A DNA stretch of 64,000 nucleotides. Origin: Lacticaseibacillus pabuli (lineage in GTDB: Bacteria; Bacillota; Bacilli; Lactobacillales; Lactobacillaceae). The first letter of the stretch is position 1, and every line of letters begins with the position of its first letter. This document shows, piece after piece, positions 7,612 through 16,373 of the stretch. The stretch is taken from positions 1,984,001 through 2,048,000 of the forward strand of contig NZ_CP117884.1 of the NCBI RefSeq assembly GCF_028736235.1. Reading direction: 5' to 3'. A model generated the notes under the pieces. The model worked only from the letters and a program-made list of their open reading frames with translations, did not search any database and was not told the DNA's origin. The position numbers and the translations under genes were made by a program.

Positions 7612-8878
7612 GCAAATTGCAAGAACAAGTTAGCCACCCCATGGCACGACACCGTGAGATGAACTGTTATCTTTGATGAGTTGAGTTAGCTGGCTACGAC
7701 TACCTTGGCAGCTCGTCGCTGAGCTCGAGCGCGCTCAGCGACGAAGACTTCCTCGGTCGTCCGATATCTGAGTTGGCGACGAGGGAGGCGGTTGAGCCGA
7801 TCTTGAGTTTCGGCGACAGCTTGTGGGCTGACAGCGTCTAGGGATTCACCTTTGGGAAAGTCTCGCCGAACCATCTTATTGTGGACCTCGTTGGTGCCGC
7901 GCTCGCTGGAACGGTATGGATGCGCATAGTACACGGTGGCCACGCCATCGAGCACCGAGTCTAGGTCGGCAAACTCAGAGCCATTGTCGGCAGTAATTGT
8001 TTTAATGACGTCGCCGTACTCCGCAACGATACCGCGCATGGCGTAGTTTACGGAGTCGGCGTTGCGGCCATCAATCAGACGCATGAACTGGAAACGGGAC
8101 TTGCGTTCGATGAACGTCATAATGACGCTCTCTTGACCATCACGCTTACCCACCACTGTATCTAACTCGAAGTGGCCGAACTCACGGCGACTATCCACAC
8201 GTTTGGGGCGCTCATCGATACTGCGTCCAGTAAGCAGGCGTTTATGCTTGGTGTTGGCCTTGTGCTTGATGTGGTGGCTGGTCTTCTCCAGCAGATCAAT
8301 ATTCTTGATCTCCAGGAGCTGAGCATCAATGTAGCTGTACAGCGTCGCCGTGCAAACCATCTCCTCGGGTCGATAGAGCTTCTTTTCCTTGGCTCGGCCA
8401 ACCACGGCGTCTGGGGACCAGCCGTCTTGTTTGAAGTGTTCTGTGAAGTGAGCGATGAAGTCAGCGGCTTGGACGAGCTTGAGAGGTCTGTGGCATCGCC
8501 GCCGGTTCTCTTCGTAGCGAAGCTGGGCTGTCTCAGCGCTGTATTCAGTGCGATACACACGCTTGCCATTGACCTTCTGAACCTGATCGATCTGGCCTCG
8601 GTTTAGCTCGTTGGCGACGGTTTGCCGGCAGATACCAAGTATGCGTGCAATTTCTCGATTTGACTTCTCCTCTCCATGAAGTGCAGCGATTTTTCCACGT
8701 TCGAAAGCAGTCAGATGGTGACCTTTGGTGTGAGACATGATATTCTGTTCTTGCATCAAGACGATACCTCTTTCATTAATTGTGTAGGAACTTTAATGAT
8801 AACAGGTCGTATCGACTTGGTGTTTTTTATTTTGTCTGAGTGCTAACGATAGTGGCTAACTTGATTGTAAAACGCGGG
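7612..8878 (-). mobile_element. IS30-family insertion sequence, complete copy
   Basis: The element is 1267 bp with one transposase gene. The ends share caagttagccac in inverted orientation. The 14-bp sequence actttataccaacc is present on both sides (7598-7611 and 8879-8892) in the same orientation, consistent with the longer target duplications reported for some IS30 members. It has inserted into the left end of the TniA/TniB-like transposon. Confidence 0.88.
7686..8759 (-). CDS. IS30-family transposase, complete
   Basis: This 357-residue protein has an N-terminal helix-turn-helix (TAFERGKIAALHGEEKSNREIARILGICRQTVANEL) followed by the DDE core. Motifs are HFELDTVVGKRDG, TADNGSEF and SERGTNEVHNKM. 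Length is normal for IS30. A second ATG (MSHTKGHH) lies seven codons in and could be the true start. A partial copy with the same C-terminus lies at 2-571. Confidence 0.95.
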   Translation of the reverse strand: MMQEQNIMSHTKGHHLTAFERGKIAALHGEEKSNREIARILGICRQTVANELNRGQIDQVQKVNGKRVYRTEYSAETAQLRYEENRRRCHRPLKLVQAADFIAHFTEHFKQDGWSPDAVVGRAKEKKLYRPEEMVCTATLYSYIDAQLLEIKNIDLLEKTSHHIKHKANTKHKRLLTGRSIDERPKRVDSRREFGHFELDTVVGKRDGQESVIMTFIERKSRFQFMRLIDGRNADSVNYAMRGIVAEYGDVIKTITADNGSEFADLDSVLDGVATVYYAHPYRSSERGTNEVHNKMVRRDFPKGESLDAVSPQAVAETQDRLNRLPRRQLRYRTTEEVFVAERARAQRRAAKVVVAS

Positions 8879-8966
8879 ACTTTATACCAACCCGATTTCA
8901 AGCAAAAGCGGCAAATAATTCCAGACACGGGCAGCCGGCCCGCCGGAATTATTTGCCGCTCTTTAT

Positions 8967-9593
8967 ATGCACATTAATCCAGCAATTGAGGATACAAAAA
9001 GAGGAGCCCCTCCCGTATACTGTTTAACGACCAAGAAAAACAGACAAAAGGAAACTCCATACTTGAATCATACAGGACAAACACGAAAAAGCAAAGTAAC
9101 CAAATCCCTTCAGCAACAGTACGATCAGTTCGTGCTTGATATTCTCACGGATATCGCCTGCCCACATTGTCAAAACTCGTCTGGCTTGACTCAGCATGGC
9201 CGGTATCGCCGCCATTTATACTACGTTGGCGGCTTTCGAGGCATTATTGAAGTCATGCGACTACATTGTCACGCCTGCACGAAAACCTTTGTACTTCTTC
9301 CTCCAGGCATTGTACCGTACAAGCGCTACGTGCTTGCCTCGATTCTTCAGGCTGTACATGCGGCAGCGGCCAAGTCTGTTTACTATGCCGAGTATAGCCT
9401 TGATCTTTCTGCCAGGCTGATTCGCAGATGGTGTGCGCACTACAGTCAGTGGCACAAAATGCTCTGTCAGACTCACAACATCAGTCTGCGTCAGGAGGCG
9501 AAAGTCGCCGCAATCGCATATTCACAGCTGCGCCCGAGTCGGCGGCTAATGCAAGTTATTTCAGCTTGGACCCCAGCGTTCCACGCGCTTTAA
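8967..9593 (+). CDS. zinc-ribbon protein of the TniA/TniB-like transposon (DUF6431-like)
   Basis: This 208-residue protein contains a zinc-ribbon-like cysteine pattern: CPHCQNSSGLTQHGRYRRH and, about 35 residues later, LHCHACTKTF. A basic C-terminal region with a possible helix-turn-helix (DLSARLIRRWCAHYSQWHKML) follows. I take it as a DUF6431-type protein, a family of unknown function found with such transposases. By analogy with the zinc-finger target selector TniQ it could choose targets or recruit the ATPase; that is inference only. The start is uncertain, since the ATG at 8967 lacks a clear ribosome site. The gene lies 83 bp before the transposase. Confidence 0.65.
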   Translation: MHINPAIEDTKRGAPPVYCLTTKKNRQKETPYLNHTGQTRKSKVTKSLQQQYDQFVLDILTDIACPHCQNSSGLTQHGRYRRHLYYVGGFRGIIEVMRLHCHACTKTFVLLPPGIVPYKRYVLASILQAVHAAAAKSVYYAEYSLDLSARLIRRWCAHYSQWHKMLCQTHNISLRQEAKVAAIAYSQLRPSRRLMQVISAWTPAFHAL

Positions 9594-9675
9594 GCCTTTC
9601 ACATAGTTTGCCATTATCGGCAATGTCTTCTGCGTGTATTCTATCAACATCTTTAGAACAATGAGGTGTAACTTG

Positions 9676-10908
9676 ATGAACGCAGAACAACTTGAAGACA
9701 TTGCTTTATTTCGGTATGAGCTGATTCAGCCGCTCATTGCGGAATCGTTCCCTGATCATACAAAACAAGAATACATGAAACGGATTGCCGCAACCGAGAT
9801 GGTCTTGCCTAACGGTAAGCGAGGGACAGTTGGTGTCGGAACTTTGAAAGAATGGGCAGCGAATTATCGCAAGTTCGGCTTAAAAGGATTGAAACCTAAG
9901 CGCCGGAACGATGCGGGTAACAACCGTCGCCTTAACGATGAACAAAAAGCAGAAATAATTCGGCTTAAAACCCAAAGCCCGAATCGGCCAGCCACAGTAA
10001 TTCGTAAACGGATGATCATGACTGGCTTCTTTGCCCAAGGGGTTCCTTCCGAGAGCACATTTCAGCGTTATCTGGCGCAGGTCACTCCCGAGCTTCAGCG
10101 GTCTCAAAACGAGGACATGCGGGCGTTTGAAATGAGCCATGTCAACGAGCTGTGGCAGATCGACACCACCCATGGTCCCTTTATCCTGGCTGGCGGCCGC
10201 AAGCGGAAGGTTTATATCGTTGGCATTATCGATGACGCCTCGCGATATCTGGTTGGCTGGGGTATGTTCTTCGAAGACAATGCCGTAAATGTCCAGACGA
10301 CTCTCAAGCAAGCCATCGCCACCTACGGGCGGCCGCGGCAACTTTACGCCGACAACGGTAAGCCATACGTGAACAAGCAGCTTGCCCTAATCTGCGCTGA
10401 ATTGGGGATCGGCATGCGCCACGCTGCGGTCTATCACGGTAACCAGAAAGGTAAGATTGAGCGCTGGTTTGGCGTTATGAAGCAGCAGTGGATGGCGGAC
10501 ATCAACTATGAGGAGTACCAGTCATTAGAAGCCCTGCGGGCCGAGTTCGCCAAGTATGTTCGTGATCGCAATAATCAGATCAATCGCAACCTTGGAGAGC
10601 ATGTCACACCAATGGACCGGTTTTGTGAGGAACCAGAGGCAATCCATAAAGTACCCAAGGTGGCGCTGGAGCGAGCATTCTTACACCGTGAAACTCGCAA
10701 GGTCGCTAACGATGGCACGATTAGTCTGAATAAGCAGCAATATGAGACTGGTCGAGCAACAATTGGGGCAACAGTCACAGTCCGCTATCAGCCGGACTTA
10801 TCGAAAGTGTACATCGAGTGGGAGGAAGCACTCGTGGAAGTGCGGCCGGTGGATAAGCTGGAAAACGCCCACGTCAAGCGGCAGCAAGTGCGATTGGCGG
10901 AGGGCTAA
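9676..10908 (+). CDS. DDE transposase, TniA/Mu-like
   Basis: I start this 410-residue protein at the ATG at 9676, after GAGGTG; an upstream start at 9634 lacks a ribosome site. N-terminal helix-turn-helix domains (VGVGTLKEWAANYRKFGLKGLKPKRR) precede the rve-type core. Its acidic residues are in NELWQIDTTHGPF, LYADNGKPYVNK and NQKGKIERWFGVMK. A Mu-transposase C-terminal beta-barrel region follows (LNKQQYETGRATIGATVTVRY). It would bind the repeated motifs at the element ends and cut and join DNA. The stop is three bases before the ATPase start. Confidence 0.9.
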   Translation: MNAEQLEDIALFRYELIQPLIAESFPDHTKQEYMKRIAATEMVLPNGKRGTVGVGTLKEWAANYRKFGLKGLKPKRRNDAGNNRRLNDEQKAEIIRLKTQSPNRPATVIRKRMIMTGFFAQGVPSESTFQRYLAQVTPELQRSQNEDMRAFEMSHVNELWQIDTTHGPFILAGGRKRKVYIVGIIDDASRYLVGWGMFFEDNAVNVQTTLKQAIATYGRPRQLYADNGKPYVNKQLALICAELGIGMRHAAVYHGNQKGKIERWFGVMKQQWMADINYEEYQSLEALRAEFAKYVRDRNNQINRNLGEHVTPMDRFCEEPEAIHKVPKVALERAFLHRETRKVANDGTISLNKQQYETGRATIGATVTVRYQPDLSKVYIEWEEALVEVRPVDKLENAHVKRQQVRLAEG

Positions 10909-10911
10909 CAG

Positions 10912-11712
10912 ATGGACTTCACGATGTTTTACGGGATGAGTCATAACCCGTTCGATAAGACCGCACCGAAGGTGGTCGAGACAATCGACTTTAAGGAAAT
11001 GAATGTACGCCTCAAGTATCTGACAAACGTACTGGGCATCGGCCTGATTACTGGCCGACCTGGTGCAGGCAAGACAGTAATTCTTCGGGAGTACGCGCAG
11101 CGTCTCAATCCTAATCAATACCGGGTAAGCTATTTACCCCTGAGCACCGTTAGCGTAAGTGACTTCTATAACCAGCTTGCTGTTTCACTGGGCATTGAAC
11201 CGGCGTTTCGTAAGTCTGCCAAGTTTCGTCAGATTCAAGAGCGAATTAGCGAGCTCCACGACGTGGAACACATCACGCCGGTGTTTATTTTGGACGAGGC
11301 CCAGTATCTGAGTGGCTTGATCTACAACGAGCTAGTCCTTTTGACAAACTTCGGCATGGATGCCGAGAACAAATGCTTAATCATTTTAGCTGGCTTACCT
11401 CAGCTTACCCAGTTATTACAACGGCCACAGTTTGAAGCCTTCAGGCAGCGGATCACGATCAAGTATCAAGTAGTCGGCATGGAATACGCGGATAGCCAAC
11501 AGTACGTGAAGGAAAAGTTCAGTTCAGCTGGCGTTCTGGATGACATCATTACCGACGAAGCATTGAAGAACATGTTTACCAACTCAGGCGGGAGTATTCG
11601 CCGTCTAGATCAAATGATCACGAAAAGCTTGATTATTGGGGCGCAACAAGAAAAACGCCTTATCGACAACGAAGTCGTCTACCAGGCAAACGCCGAGGTG
11701 GCGCTGGGATAG
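10912..11712 (+). CDS. AAA ATPase, TniB/ExeA-like transposition regulator
   Basis: The 266-residue AAA+ protein begins MDFTMFYGMSHNPFDK, typical of ExeA/TniB-like ATPases. Walker A is GRPGAGKTVILRE, Walker B is VFILDEAQYLSG, and an arginine-containing segment (FEAFRQRITIKYQV) follows. In Tn7/Tn5053-like systems this class marks target DNA and activates the transposase. It is coupled to the transposase gene (three bases apart). Confidence 0.92.
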   Translation: MDFTMFYGMSHNPFDKTAPKVVETIDFKEMNVRLKYLTNVLGIGLITGRPGAGKTVILREYAQRLNPNQYRVSYLPLSTVSVSDFYNQLAVSLGIEPAFRKSAKFRQIQERISELHDVEHITPVFILDEAQYLSGLIYNELVLLTNFGMDAENKCLIILAGLPQLTQLLQRPQFEAFRQRITIKYQVVGMEYADSQQYVKEKFSSAGVLDDIITDEALKNMFTNSGGSIRRLDQMITKSLIIGAQQEKRLIDNEVVYQANAEVALG

Positions 11713-11765
11713 CAAGTAATGGGTCGGCAGAAGCCGGCCTATTTCAATACTCCAAACCGACGGAG

Positions 11766-11880
11766 GGAATAATTTGCCGGATCACCAAGTTAAAAATCAA
11801 AAACGTCACATTAGTCCGGCGAAACAGAGTTGTTTCAGGCCGAAATAATGTGACGAATGGATGCCGGAATAGCGTGCCGC
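11766..11880. repeat. transposon right-end motif repeats and hairpin
   Basis: Two copies of a 15-bp motif (ggaataatttgccgg at 11766-11780 and ggaatagcgtgccgc at 11866-11880) are exactly 100 bp apart in the same orientation. Between them lie complementary arms cgtcacatta and taatgtgacg. The pattern fits multiple transposase-binding sites at a Tn7-class right end. Confidence 0.55.
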
Positions 11881-11887
11881 GCGACAG

Positions 11888-12673
11888 TATAGTACACTTG
11901 TAAAATCAGAAAATGGATTAAAAGAGAATGCTCAATTAGTAGCTCTTGATTCCAAATCGTTCATATTTAAAAAATTGAAAATAACAAGTGGTAGAAAAAA
12001 TATCCGAAACAATGCCGGCGTCGTATCGGATAAATTCAAAAGTGATGGATTCAAAATCGGTGACTATTTGTTAGTTGCTAATTCATCATTGAGGATTAAA
12101 ATTACAGGTTTTACACCCAGGGCAACTTTAAGTGCTCTTCCCGTGGTTTATATTTCACCAGACACTATTCAATCACTGAATAAAGGTGTAACAAATGCTG
12201 TGGTATTCAAGAATACGTTAAATAATTCAAAAATACCAAAAGGGACTGATCAGTTGAGCATTGACGCATTTATTAATAAATTACCTGGATATAGTGCACA
12301 ACAACTCACATTCAACTTCATGATTGGTTTTTTGTATATTATTATTCTAATTGTTATTTCAATTTTCTTGTATATTCTGACCGTTCAAAAATTACCCAAC
12401 TTAGGTGTCTTGAAGGCGCAAGGAGTCTCAACGCAATATCTTGTTTTGAGTACGTTATTTCAATCATTTATTATGTCAGTTATTGGCGTTATTATAGCCA
12501 TTATATTAGGTGAAATAACAGCTATTACGTTACCCAGCGAGGTACCCATTGTCATCGATAAAAGTAATATTATTTTAACTGGAATCGGTATTATTATTAT
12601 GTCCTTGTTGGGTGCATTGATACCAATTCGCCAAATTGCCAAAGTTGATCCTTACAAAATTATTGGAGGTTAA
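11888..12673 (+). pseudogene. FtsX-type ABC permease, 5' end removed at transposon junction
   Basis: The frame is open from the transposon end (YSTLVKSENGLKENAQLVAL...) through about 260 residues. It ends in three hydrophobic helices (MIGFLYIIILIVISIFLYIL; FQSFIMSVIGVIIAIILGEI; IILTGIGIIIMSLLGALIPI) and the motif IRQIAKVDPYKIIGG. These mark the C-terminus of a MacB/FtsX-like permease of the HrtB or antimicrobial-peptide type. The N-terminal membrane segment and part of the extracellular domain are missing. Its ATPase partner follows five bases later. The codon use is AT-rich, unlike the transposon on its left. Confidence 0.8.
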
Positions 12674-12677
12674 TTTC

Positions 12678-13352
12678 ATGTCAAATCTAATTTTTGACTC
12701 AGTCACAAAAATTTTTGGTGAAGGGAGTAGTAAGTACATAGCACTAGAAAATATTAATTTCGAAGCAGAAAGCGGTCAGCTTATTTTAGTTGTAGGGCCA
12801 TCAGGATCAGGAAAAACTACATTTTTGACTATAGCAGGCGGACTACAGACACCAACTAATGGTGACGTAAAAATAAATGACAGTACAATTAACAGTTTGT
12901 CCAAAAAACAACAAACAAAATTAAGATTGGAAAAAATAGGATTTGTTTTACAATCTTATAACTTAGTCCCATTTTTAACGGTCGAAGAACAGTTTAAATT
13001 CGTAGATAAACTAAAAAAACAAAATTTGACTGAACAAAGAATGCATGATCTTCTTTCTGATTTAGGACTTTTAGAACTGCTAAAAAAATATCCTAATCAA
13101 CTTTCTGGTGGACAAAAGCAGCGTGTGGCAATTGCTAGAGCATTATACACTGATCCTGACTATATTTTAGCAGATGAACCCACAGCCGCATTAGATACAG
13201 ATAGATCCATGAAAGTAATCGAGTTACTCAGAGATTTAGCGCACAAAAGAAATAAAATTATTATTGTAGTTACTCATGACTTAAGGTTAAAAGATATGGC
13301 AGACAAAGTTTATCAGATAATTGACGGTAAAATGACAATCCTGGAGAAGTAA
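12678..13352 (+). CDS. ABC transporter ATP-binding protein (LolD/HrtA-like)
   Basis: The start is the ATG at 12678, 8 bp after GGAGG (12665-12669), which overlaps the permease stop. This 224-residue ATPase has Walker A GPSGSGKTTFLT, signature LSGGQKQRVAIARAL, Walker B YILADEPTAALD and switch His VVTHD. It belongs to the MacB/LolD family that pairs with FtsX-type permeases, such as haem or peptide exporters. Since the permease gene is truncated, the transporter is probably non-functional unless another permease is supplied. Confidence 0.9.
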   Translation: MSNLIFDSVTKIFGEGSSKYIALENINFEAESGQLILVVGPSGSGKTTFLTIAGGLQTPTNGDVKINDSTINSLSKKQQTKLRLEKIGFVLQSYNLVPFLTVEEQFKFVDKLKKQNLTEQRMHDLLSDLGLLELLKKYPNQLSGGQKQRVAIARALYTDPDYILADEPTAALDTDRSMKVIELLRDLAHKRNKIIIVVTHDLRLKDMADKVYQIIDGKMTILEK

Positions 13353-13397
13353 TTTAATTTATGAGGCAGATTGTAAAATTTAAGTTGAACATTTAAG

Positions 13398-14965
13398 TAG
13401 TGGCTGTTCAACTAGGCCACCATATTCTCAATGCTAGTAGTAAATTTGTACCGGAAACGATAGGTTTGCCCTTCGTTCGTGGTTAAAATTAAAATTGGTA
13501 TAGCAAACACTCTCAAGAATGTCAGCGCATTGCTTAATACCATTGCCTGATCGATTTTAACGGCCAATGACTCAACTGTTCGGGTATTGACTAAGTCCAA
13601 GCCTACTGACCCTTTGAGAAAGGCGAAGCGGCGTTCAATGGCCCCGCGTCGATTCTCTGCGTCCGTATCCTGGCAGCGTTTCTTGGCATCAATGTGTTTG
13701 GACTTTGCGCCAAGTTTAGGTCCACACAGGGTGATGCCTAGGTCCTTACACAACTTTCGATTGTCGCGGTTGCGATAAAGCGTGTCTGCCAACACCTCAT
13801 CTGGGTAATGGCTATGCAAGTCGAAGTAATGATCCAGGGTCGCTTCAATGTCTTTACTCTCATTGAAAGCCCCGAATTCGAAACGCTCAATATCAACGAT
13901 GCCCTCACTTAACGATGCGTCAATCTTGGCCCCAAACTCAACTTTGGCTTTCGCCTTACCACGCTGGATCGGTCGAATATAAGGCTGTTGGAGACTAACA
14001 ATCCGGTCTGCGACATGGTGAATCTTGTGTTCAAACATATACCATTGTTGGTCAAACAAGATTCGGATGACACCCAAGCGTACTGCTTGTTTGGCGGTTA
14101 AGATTGCCCCTGCATCAATGAATTCATTGATGTAGCGCAAGTCGCGACGGACGTATTAAAGTTGCGCTTTAACTTGCTTGTGAACGGATTGCTTTTGGCT
14201 CTTTGGATGGCGTGAGAAAGCCGTCCAAACTTGTTTGGCTTCACGCTTATACATGCGTGGATTAGGGACATTCAGTTGATGCGCCATGTCAATGGCCATG
14301 TCTTCAAGATTCTTGCGGGCTTGATTGAGCAGCGAGGTATCTTGGGGATAGCGGATCTTCACCGGAATCGCTGTGGCATCCGTGATCATCACGTCAACCT
14401 TGAATGGCACCAAGGCTTCGATCTTGGCACGAAGCCAATCATTGATAATGTTTCTGACCAGTTCAGAGATATCCGCAATCCGTTTACGGAAGGTACACAA
14501 GCTGGTGTATGCGAAGGGCTTCTCTGCACGATATTCCGAGAGCCCGATGAAATACTGATAAGCCGGCGTATCTCGAATTGCGTCGACCACACCGCGATCG
14601 GTTAGTTTCATTCGATTCTGAATCAGTCCAGCGCCATAAAGCATCCGAAATGGTTTAGCCGCGCGCCCAGTACTTTTCTTGGAAAACTCCAATTGGTATG
14701 CCTCATCGAGTTCTTTCCACGGGAAAATATCGGCTAAGCGCACCCACTCATTATTTGGACTGAGCGGTGTACTCAGACCGCAACCAAAGGATTCAAAAGA
14801 GAGTTGGTGGGGACTTTGACGATAAACCATGGATAAAACCTCCGAGTGAATTTCATAAATGCATGGGAAATGTCCGAAAACCGACATTTCGTATGCATTT
14901 ATTATAAGACAGTAACGTCTTAAAATCACTAGTATCAGTCACTACGCGTTTTTGAACAGCCACTA
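13398..14965 (-). mobile_element. IS1182-family insertion sequence with inactivated transposase
   Basis: The inverted ends read tagtggctgttcaa at 13398 and the complement ttgaacagccacta ending at 14965. A single transposase frame, broken by one stop codon, fills the element. Its insertion removed the 5' part of the pncB-like fragment on its right. No clear target duplication was seen. Confidence 0.85.
13412..14830 (-). pseudogene. IS1182-family transposase broken by a single in-frame stop
   Basis: The ATG at 14830 (MVYRQSPHQLSFESFG) starts a frame that reads ...HKQVKAQL and meets TAA at 14156-14158. It continues in the same frame as YVRRDLRYINEFIDAGA to 13412, ending SIENMVA. A change of CAA to TAA (one transition) explains the break, so without it the protein would be a normal-length transposase of about 470 residues. 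The N-terminal part includes FRMLYGAGLIQNRMKLTDRGVVDAI and the C-terminal part NRRGAIERRFAFLKGS. The copy is probably inactive unless the stop is read through. Confidence 0.9.
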
Positions 14966-15594
14966 GGTAAAAGGCACACTCTCAGACTATTTGCACCAGA
15001 GCCGCCAAAATCACTATTTCTAACGCATTGGATGAACACATCATTACCTCGCTGTTGCACGAAGGCGCACCGATCGATAATTTTGGTATCGGTGAAAAGC
15101 TCATCACTAGCGCGTCCGCACCGGTTCTAAGTGGCGTCTACAAGCTTGCGGCAACTGAGAGCAATGGTCAGAGCACCCCCAAGATCAAGGTCAGTGCCAG
15201 TCGCGAAAAACTAACGATTCCTGGTGATAAGCAAGTCTATCGTCTGTACGAACCAGGAACTCAGCGGGCCTTTGCTGATTTGATTGCACTAGCTACCGAG
15301 ACGATCGTCGATGCGACCAGCCTAACCGTCGTCAACAGTGACCCACTCAGTGTCGACCGCCAACAGCGACTCACCCATTTTGAAGCCCGGCCTTTACTCG
15401 CGCCGGTAGATTTGTCCAACACCACGTCAATTCCGGTTACAACCATTCAGGCAACGACCCAGGCTAAACTTGCCGAGCTCCCACGAACAACTCAGCGGCT
15501 CGTCAACCCAGATCTTTACCCGGTCTACATGACGACCACACTCAGCCAGTTACAAACTAGTTTGTTGAATAAAATGACGATACTAGCAGATTAA
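14966..15594 (+). pseudogene. pncB: nicotinate phosphoribosyltransferase, C-terminal fragment
   Basis: The frame is open from the IS1182 edge: ...TRAAKITISNALDEHIITS then HEGAPIDNFGIGEKLITS. This matches the conserved phosphate-binding end of nicotinate phosphoribosyltransferase, the NAD-salvage enzyme that joins nicotinate to PRPP. The rest (KQVYRLYEPGTQRAFADLIAL) is the family's C-terminal domain. About 209 of the usual 480-490 residues remain, so it is inactive. It looks like chromosomal debris. A strong terminator follows. Confidence 0.8.
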
Positions 15595-15620
15595 CAAACG
15601 AACACGCGTAGCAACGGCCA

Positions 15621-15674
15621 AAGCCACTTCTGTACTTAGCGTTCAAATGACCGCTAAGTACAGAAGTGGCTTTA
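15621..15674. terminator. bidirectional terminator
   Basis: Long complementary arms (aagccacttctgtacttagc and its complement) with A/T-runs on both sides lie between the convergent pncB fragment and the TetR gene. Confidence 0.9.
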
Positions 15675-15697
15675 ATTTATATCAAGTAACACTTAGC

Positions 15698-16369
15698 TCA
15701 CTGACCAGTAATTTGATCATGTTCACCCGGGGTCAATATTTTGGTCATCACCGTAATCAAATACGCTTGTTCGCGCTCAATCTCAGTTCCCGGCAATTCC
15801 AGCATTAACCGCGCTAGGTAACCGAATAGCTGCGATAACAAACTTTGCAGTATCAAATCATTCGGCCAATCCACAATCAAATGATCTGCTTTTAGTTGAT
15901 TTATGACACTTCCCATCTGCTTGACCATCTTAGGCGCAATCTGGCTAAGAATCTGTTCGCGTTGTTCGGCGTCAAAAGCTGCCATTTCAAAAATGACCTT
16001 TAACTCTTTCACGTTAGCTTTAGCAAATGCAACTCGGTCCGTAAAAATTGCTGTGACGAATGCCTGTAGACTGGGATAACGCTGCCGTAATTCATCCTCT
16101 GAAAAATCACTCGCTAAAATTGGCACAATGTGCGCGGCAATTGGTGCTAAGATGGCATCCCGTAAGGCAGCCTTAGTCTTATACCGCCGATAGACCGTCC
16201 CCTCCGCAACGCCGGCCCGTTGTGCAATATCACTAGTACTGGTCTGGTCAAAACCCTTTTCAGCAAACAAATCGAGACTTGCCTGGAGGATGGCCCGTTG
16301 CTTAGGTGTAATCGTTTCATTCTGACTTAGATCCTGTTGAAAATAATCCCGTATCCGTGCTCGTTCCAT
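15698..16369 (-). CDS. TetR/AcrR-family transcriptional regulator
   Basis: This 223-residue regulator has an N-terminal TetR helix-turn-helix (FDQTSTSDIAQRAGVAEGTVYRRYKTKAALRDAI) and a helical ligand-binding C-terminus. It is the last gene of an ATPase-permease-regulator operon and starts five bases after the permease stop. It probably represses the exporter through the repeats at 18365-18452 and releases on binding the exported compound. Confidence 0.92.
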   Translation of the reverse strand: MERARIRDYFQQDLSQNETITPKQRAILQASLDLFAEKGFDQTSTSDIAQRAGVAEGTVYRRYKTKAALRDAILAPIAAHIVPILASDFSEDELRQRYPSLQAFVTAIFTDRVAFAKANVKELKVIFEMAAFDAEQREQILSQIAPKMVKQMGSVINQLKADHLIVDWPNDLILQSLLSQLFGYLARLMLELPGTEIEREQAYLITVMTKILTPGEHDQITGQ

Positions 16370-16373
16370 ATCC

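Larger units (their letters stand above)
7587..11886 (+). mobile_element. TniA/TniB-like three-gene transposon, left end split by IS30
   Basis: The right end on the inverted strand reads TGTCGCGCGGCACGC; the left end, traced across the IS30 insertion, reads TGTCGACACGC. Between them lie genes for a zinc-ribbon protein, a DDE transposase and an AAA ATPase. Internal copies of a 15-bp motif of the type ggaataatttgccgg occur at 8908-8922 (inverted), 8945-8959, 11766-11780 and 11866-11880. This is the arrangement of multiple transposase-binding sites seen at Tn7/Tn5053-class ends. No target duplication matches across the two ends (ttttc versus gtata). Either the left limit is wrong or a rearrangement has joined different flanks. 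Confidence 0.6.
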
